NCBI GenBank assembly: GCA_030151365.1
Contig: JASLDW010000084.1
Location: forward strand, 1 to 15,742
Length of the DNA stretch: 15,742 bases
Direction: 5' to 3'
DNA from: Lysobacter sp.
GTDB taxonomy: Bacteria > Pseudomonadota > Gammaproteobacteria > Xanthomonadales > Xanthomonadaceae
In this document: in pieces, positions 13,682 to 15,742 of the stretch
How positions within the stretch are numbered: the first letter of the stretch is position 1
How the letters are laid out: the number at the start of each line of letters is the position of its first letter
Position numbers and translations under genes: made by a program
The notes under the pieces: generated by a model
Told to the model about the DNA's origin: nothing
Database searches by the model: none
What the model saw: only the letters and a program-made list of their open reading frames with translations

Positions 13682-14215
13682 TCAGCGAATGATCCACAAT
13701 GATAACGATCCCAACGCGATGCCGATCGCGGTTGCCGCCAGCACGTCGCTCGGGTAGTGCAGGCCAAGCACCACGCGCGACAGGGCAACGCTGGCGGCGA
13801 ACGGCAACAGGATCCACGCCAGCCACGGGAACCACGCGATCGCGATCAGGGTGAATGCCACCGCGTGCAAGGTATGGCCGGAGGGGAAACTGAACTCGTC
13901 GAGCGGGGCGATCCACGCGCGCACGCGGATGTCGGCGGCGAACGGGCGCGGGCGTCGCGTCCAGCGCTTGAGGCCCTTGTAGAGCAGCAACGAGACCAGG
14001 CCGATGACTGCCATGTGCGCCGCGGCATGGGCGCCGCGCGCGCCTTCGGTCAGGATCAGCACCACCATCAGCGCATACCAGGCGATGCCATCGCCAAGAC
14101 GGCTGACTGCGGCGAAGTAGCCGCGCAGTCCGCGCCAGCTGCCGAGTCCGTTGCAGCGGCGCGTCCAGCCGCGGTCCTGTCGTAACCAGTGTTCCAGCGA
14201 AAGCGGCGTGCTCAT
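13682..14215 (-). CDS. PAP2-superfamily membrane phosphatase
   Basis: A 177-aa inner membrane phosphatase of the PAP2 (type 2 phosphatidic acid phosphatase) superfamily. All three signature motifs are intact: KX6RP at 83-91 (KRWTRRPRP), PSGH at 111-114, and SRX5HX3D at 146-157 (SRVVLGLHYPSD), with hydrophobic segments around them. The substrate is a lipid or polyprenyl phosphate by family; which one is not visible. Its ATG overlaps the TGA of the GT4 gene (ATGA, 14212-14215), indicating translational coupling. Together with the glycosyltransferase it may serve a glycolipid or lipid-linked sugar pathway. Confidence 0.93.
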   Translation of the reverse strand: MSTPLSLEHWLRQDRGWTRRCNGLGSWRGLRGYFAAVSRLGDGIAWYALMVVLILTEGARGAHAAAHMAVIGLVSLLLYKGLKRWTRRPRPFAADIRVRAWIAPLDEFSFPSGHTLHAVAFTLIAIAWFPWLAWILLPFAASVALSRVVLGLHYPSDVLAATAIGIALGSLSLWIIR

Positions 14216-15399
14216 GGTTCCACCTCGGCGAGGAGGGGATCGCTGTCGAACGGTTGCGGCTGCGCGTGCATGGCGACGCTGCGCACGGCGATGATGCGAT
14301 GGAGGATGTCGTCCAGATCGCGGGCGACGTTGGCCGGCAGCAGCTTCGCCACCGCCTCGCGGCCATTGTCGCGCATCGACAAGCGCAGGGCATCGTCGCA
14401 GGCGAGGCGGACCGCCGCGGCGATGAAGGCGTCCTCGTCCTTGCCCTCGATCGCGGCGCCATCGACGCCGTCGCGCAGATGTTCCTTGGCCGCGCCGTAG
14501 CGGAACGCCACCGGCGGCACGCCGCTGGCCATCGATTCGATGGTGACGTTGCCGAAGGTTTCGGAATGGCTGGGGAACAGGAACAGGTCGGCGCTGGCGA
14601 AGTGCGCGGCAAGATCGTCGCCGCGGCGCAGGCCGCGATAAATGAACTCCGGATGCTGGCGCTGGATATTGGTGAGTTCCGGGCCTTCGCCGACCCAGAC
14701 GAAGCGCGCGTCCGGGCGTCGCGCCTGGATCGCCCGGAAGGCGCGGATCGCCAGCGGCAGGTTCTTTTCGGCGGCGATGCGGCCGAGGTAGATCACCGCG
14801 AGGTCACCGGGCTTCAGGCCCCATTCGGCGCGCAGCTCGTCGCTGCGTCGTGCCGGCGAGAAGCGCGTGGTGTCGACCGCGCGCGGCAGGTGCACGACAT
14901 CGTGGAAACCGCTTTCATTGAGGAAATCGGCGAGTTCGCAGGTCGGCACCAGCGTCGCTTGCGAGGTGTTGTGGACGTGGCGCATCCAGCGCATCGCCAC
15001 CGGCTGCAGGAAGGGCAGGCCGTAGTCGCGCATGTATTCGTCGAAACGGGTATGGAAGCCGGTGACTACCGGAATCCCCATTCGCGCCGCCGCGCGCAGC
15101 GCCGAATAGCCGAGCGGGCCTTCGGTGGCGATGTAGAGCGCGTCCGGGCGTTGCCGTTTCCAGCGCCGGCGCAGCTTGAACCACGCGGGATGGCCGAAGC
15201 GCATGCCGGGGTAGCGTGGGATGCCCGAGCCGCGCACCAGCACTTCGTGTGGTTGCTGGATATCGTCGGCAGATTGGCGTGGGCGGATCAACTCCACGCG
15301 GTGTCCGCGTGCGCGCAATCCGCGTTCGAGGTCCTGCACGGTCAAGGCGACGCCGTTGATCTCCGGCGGATACGTCTCGGTGACGATGGTGTACCGCAT
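14212..15399 (-). CDS. GT4-family glycosyltransferase
   Basis: A 395-aa GT-B fold retaining glycosyltransferase. The N terminus MRYTIVTETYPPEINGVALT is typical of the MgtA/PimB-like group of GT4 enzymes, which often use GDP-mannose, although the donor cannot be fixed here. IYLGRIAAEKN (203-213) is the conserved hinge to the C-terminal domain, and HSETFGNVTIESMASG (278-293) contains the EX7E motif at E280 and E288. Probably transfers a sugar to a lipid acceptor at the cytoplasmic membrane. ATG at 15399 begins the first Rossmann strand. It overlaps the PAP2 gene by 4 bases and is the first gene of the apparent GT4-PAP2-rlmJ operon. Confidence 0.93.
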   Translation of the reverse strand: MRYTIVTETYPPEINGVALTVQDLERGLRARGHRVELIRPRQSADDIQQPHEVLVRGSGIPRYPGMRFGHPAWFKLRRRWKRQRPDALYIATEGPLGYSALRAAARMGIPVVTGFHTRFDEYMRDYGLPFLQPVAMRWMRHVHNTSQATLVPTCELADFLNESGFHDVVHLPRAVDTTRFSPARRSDELRAEWGLKPGDLAVIYLGRIAAEKNLPLAIRAFRAIQARRPDARFVWVGEGPELTNIQRQHPEFIYRGLRRGDDLAAHFASADLFLFPSHSETFGNVTIESMASGVPPVAFRYGAAKEHLRDGVDGAAIEGKDEDAFIAAAVRLACDDALRLSMRDNGREAVAKLLPANVARDLDDILHRIIAVRSVAMHAQPQPFDSDPLLAEVEP

Positions 15400-15433
15400 G
15401 TGGCTGTCCCACTGTCCGCTTCGGCAAGACTGG

Positions 15434-15457
15434 ACGCCGGGGGTGAACCCCCGGTGT
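15434..15457 (-). terminator. GC-rich hairpin between peroxiredoxin and GT4 genes, possible terminator
   Basis: CCGGGGG (15437-15443) and CCCCCGG (15448-15454) form a perfect stem with TGAA loop, extendable by AC/GT across one wobble. It lies 67 bases after the peroxiredoxin stop and 37 bases before the GT4 start. There is no U tract in either direction, so classical intrinsic termination is doubtful; it could slow polymerase or be a leader structure of the GT4 operon. Confidence 0.4.
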
Positions 15458-15524
15458 CAGTGCGGTGACATCGGGATGACAGCGCGACCGGCTTCGCCGC
15501 GGTGTTCGCCATGCAGCGGCCGAA

Positions 15525-15742
15525 CTACTTCGCCGATTTCTTCGCCGCCCTGGCGTTCATCGCCTTCAGCGCGTCGAGCATGCTCTGCACGTGCGCCTTC
15601 GGGCTGAGGTCGGAATGCACGGCGGCAATCCGGCCATCGGTGCCGATCAGGTAGGACGTGCGGTTCGACCAGCCGGGCTTCATCGTCAGCAGCGCATCGT
15701 ACTGGCCGGCGATCTTCGCGCCGGCATCGGCCGCGACCGGGA
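15525..15742 (-). CDS. Peroxiredoxin, C-terminal part only
   Basis: The frame ends at TAG (15525-15527) and is open to the window edge: about 72 codons. The sequence MKPGWSNRTSYLIGTDGRI followed by a VHSDLSPKAHVQSMLDALK helix is the C-terminal half of an AhpC/TSA (Prx, Bcp-like) peroxiredoxin, which reduces hydroperoxides using a catalytic cysteine. That cysteine lies outside the window, so activity cannot be judged. The last residues (RAAKKSAK) are basic. It is on the same strand as the GT4 operon but 125 bp upstream, with a hairpin in between. Confidence 0.8.
   Translation of the reverse strand, partial: PVAADAGAKIAGQYDALLTMKPGWSNRTSYLIGTDGRIAAVHSDLSPKAHVQSMLDALKAMNARAAKKSAK

Noticed and set aside
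12822..14612. A 596-residue open frame on the minus strand
   Set aside because: Only its last 282 residues are RlmJ; the upstream part is an out-of-frame reading of the PAP2 and GT4 genes, rich in Arg/Ser/Pro.

Overview
The window joins the integrase end of a sedentary chromosomal integron (about 1-7275) to a block of ordinary chromosomal genes (7276-15742). The chromosomal block is very GC-rich. Its genes, together with the attC type and the integrase, point to a gammaproteobacterium of the Xanthomonadales/Lysobacterales group. That placement is an inference from memory of gene families, not a search result.

Integron. A tyrosine recombinase with the integron-specific insert (IntI, 6106-7275, + strand) reads away from a cassette array that is all on the - strand, the classical divergent layout. 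Nine attC sites of about 108-112 bp are visible at 112-221, 864-971, 1426-1534, 1879-1988, 2626-2735, 3389-3498, 4004-4114, 4534-4644 and 5507-5618. The presumed attI junction is at about 5941. Read outward from attI, the cassettes are: (1) no recognisable gene, hairpin-rich; (2) an HExxH metallopeptidase-like lipoprotein; (3) a small lipoprotein; (4) a GNAT acetyltransferase; (5) a membrane-anchored protein of unknown function; (6) a 210-aa conserved unknown; (7) no convincing gene, with a large bulged hairpin and a divergent attC; (8) a small lipoprotein; (9) a 209-aa DUF6988-like protein. A tenth cassette runs off the left edge. Six of seven cassette genes take their TAA stop from the attC, and some take a Shine-Dalgarno-like AGGG from the preceding attC core. 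The cassette bodies look AT-richer than the chromosome.

Chromosomal block, all - strand. mfd (transcription-repair coupling factor) meets intI tail to tail with no bases between the two stop codons. Upstream of mfd, in order of increasing coordinate, come a TfoX-N protein with a Lys/Ala tail, a Pat-like GNAT, a DUF808/YedI membrane protein, rlmJ, a PAP2 phosphatase, a GT4 glycosyltransferase, and the C-terminal end of a peroxiredoxin at the right edge. GT4 and PAP2 overlap by ATGA, and RlmJ starts in or next to the PAP2 end, so those three look like one operon. GNAT and TfoX-N are 4 bp apart.

The least explained parts are the two cassettes without clear genes but with strong secondary structure, the cassette-borne unknown exported proteins, and the long N-terminal extension of the integrase. 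No tRNA, rRNA, CRISPR or insertion sequence was seen.
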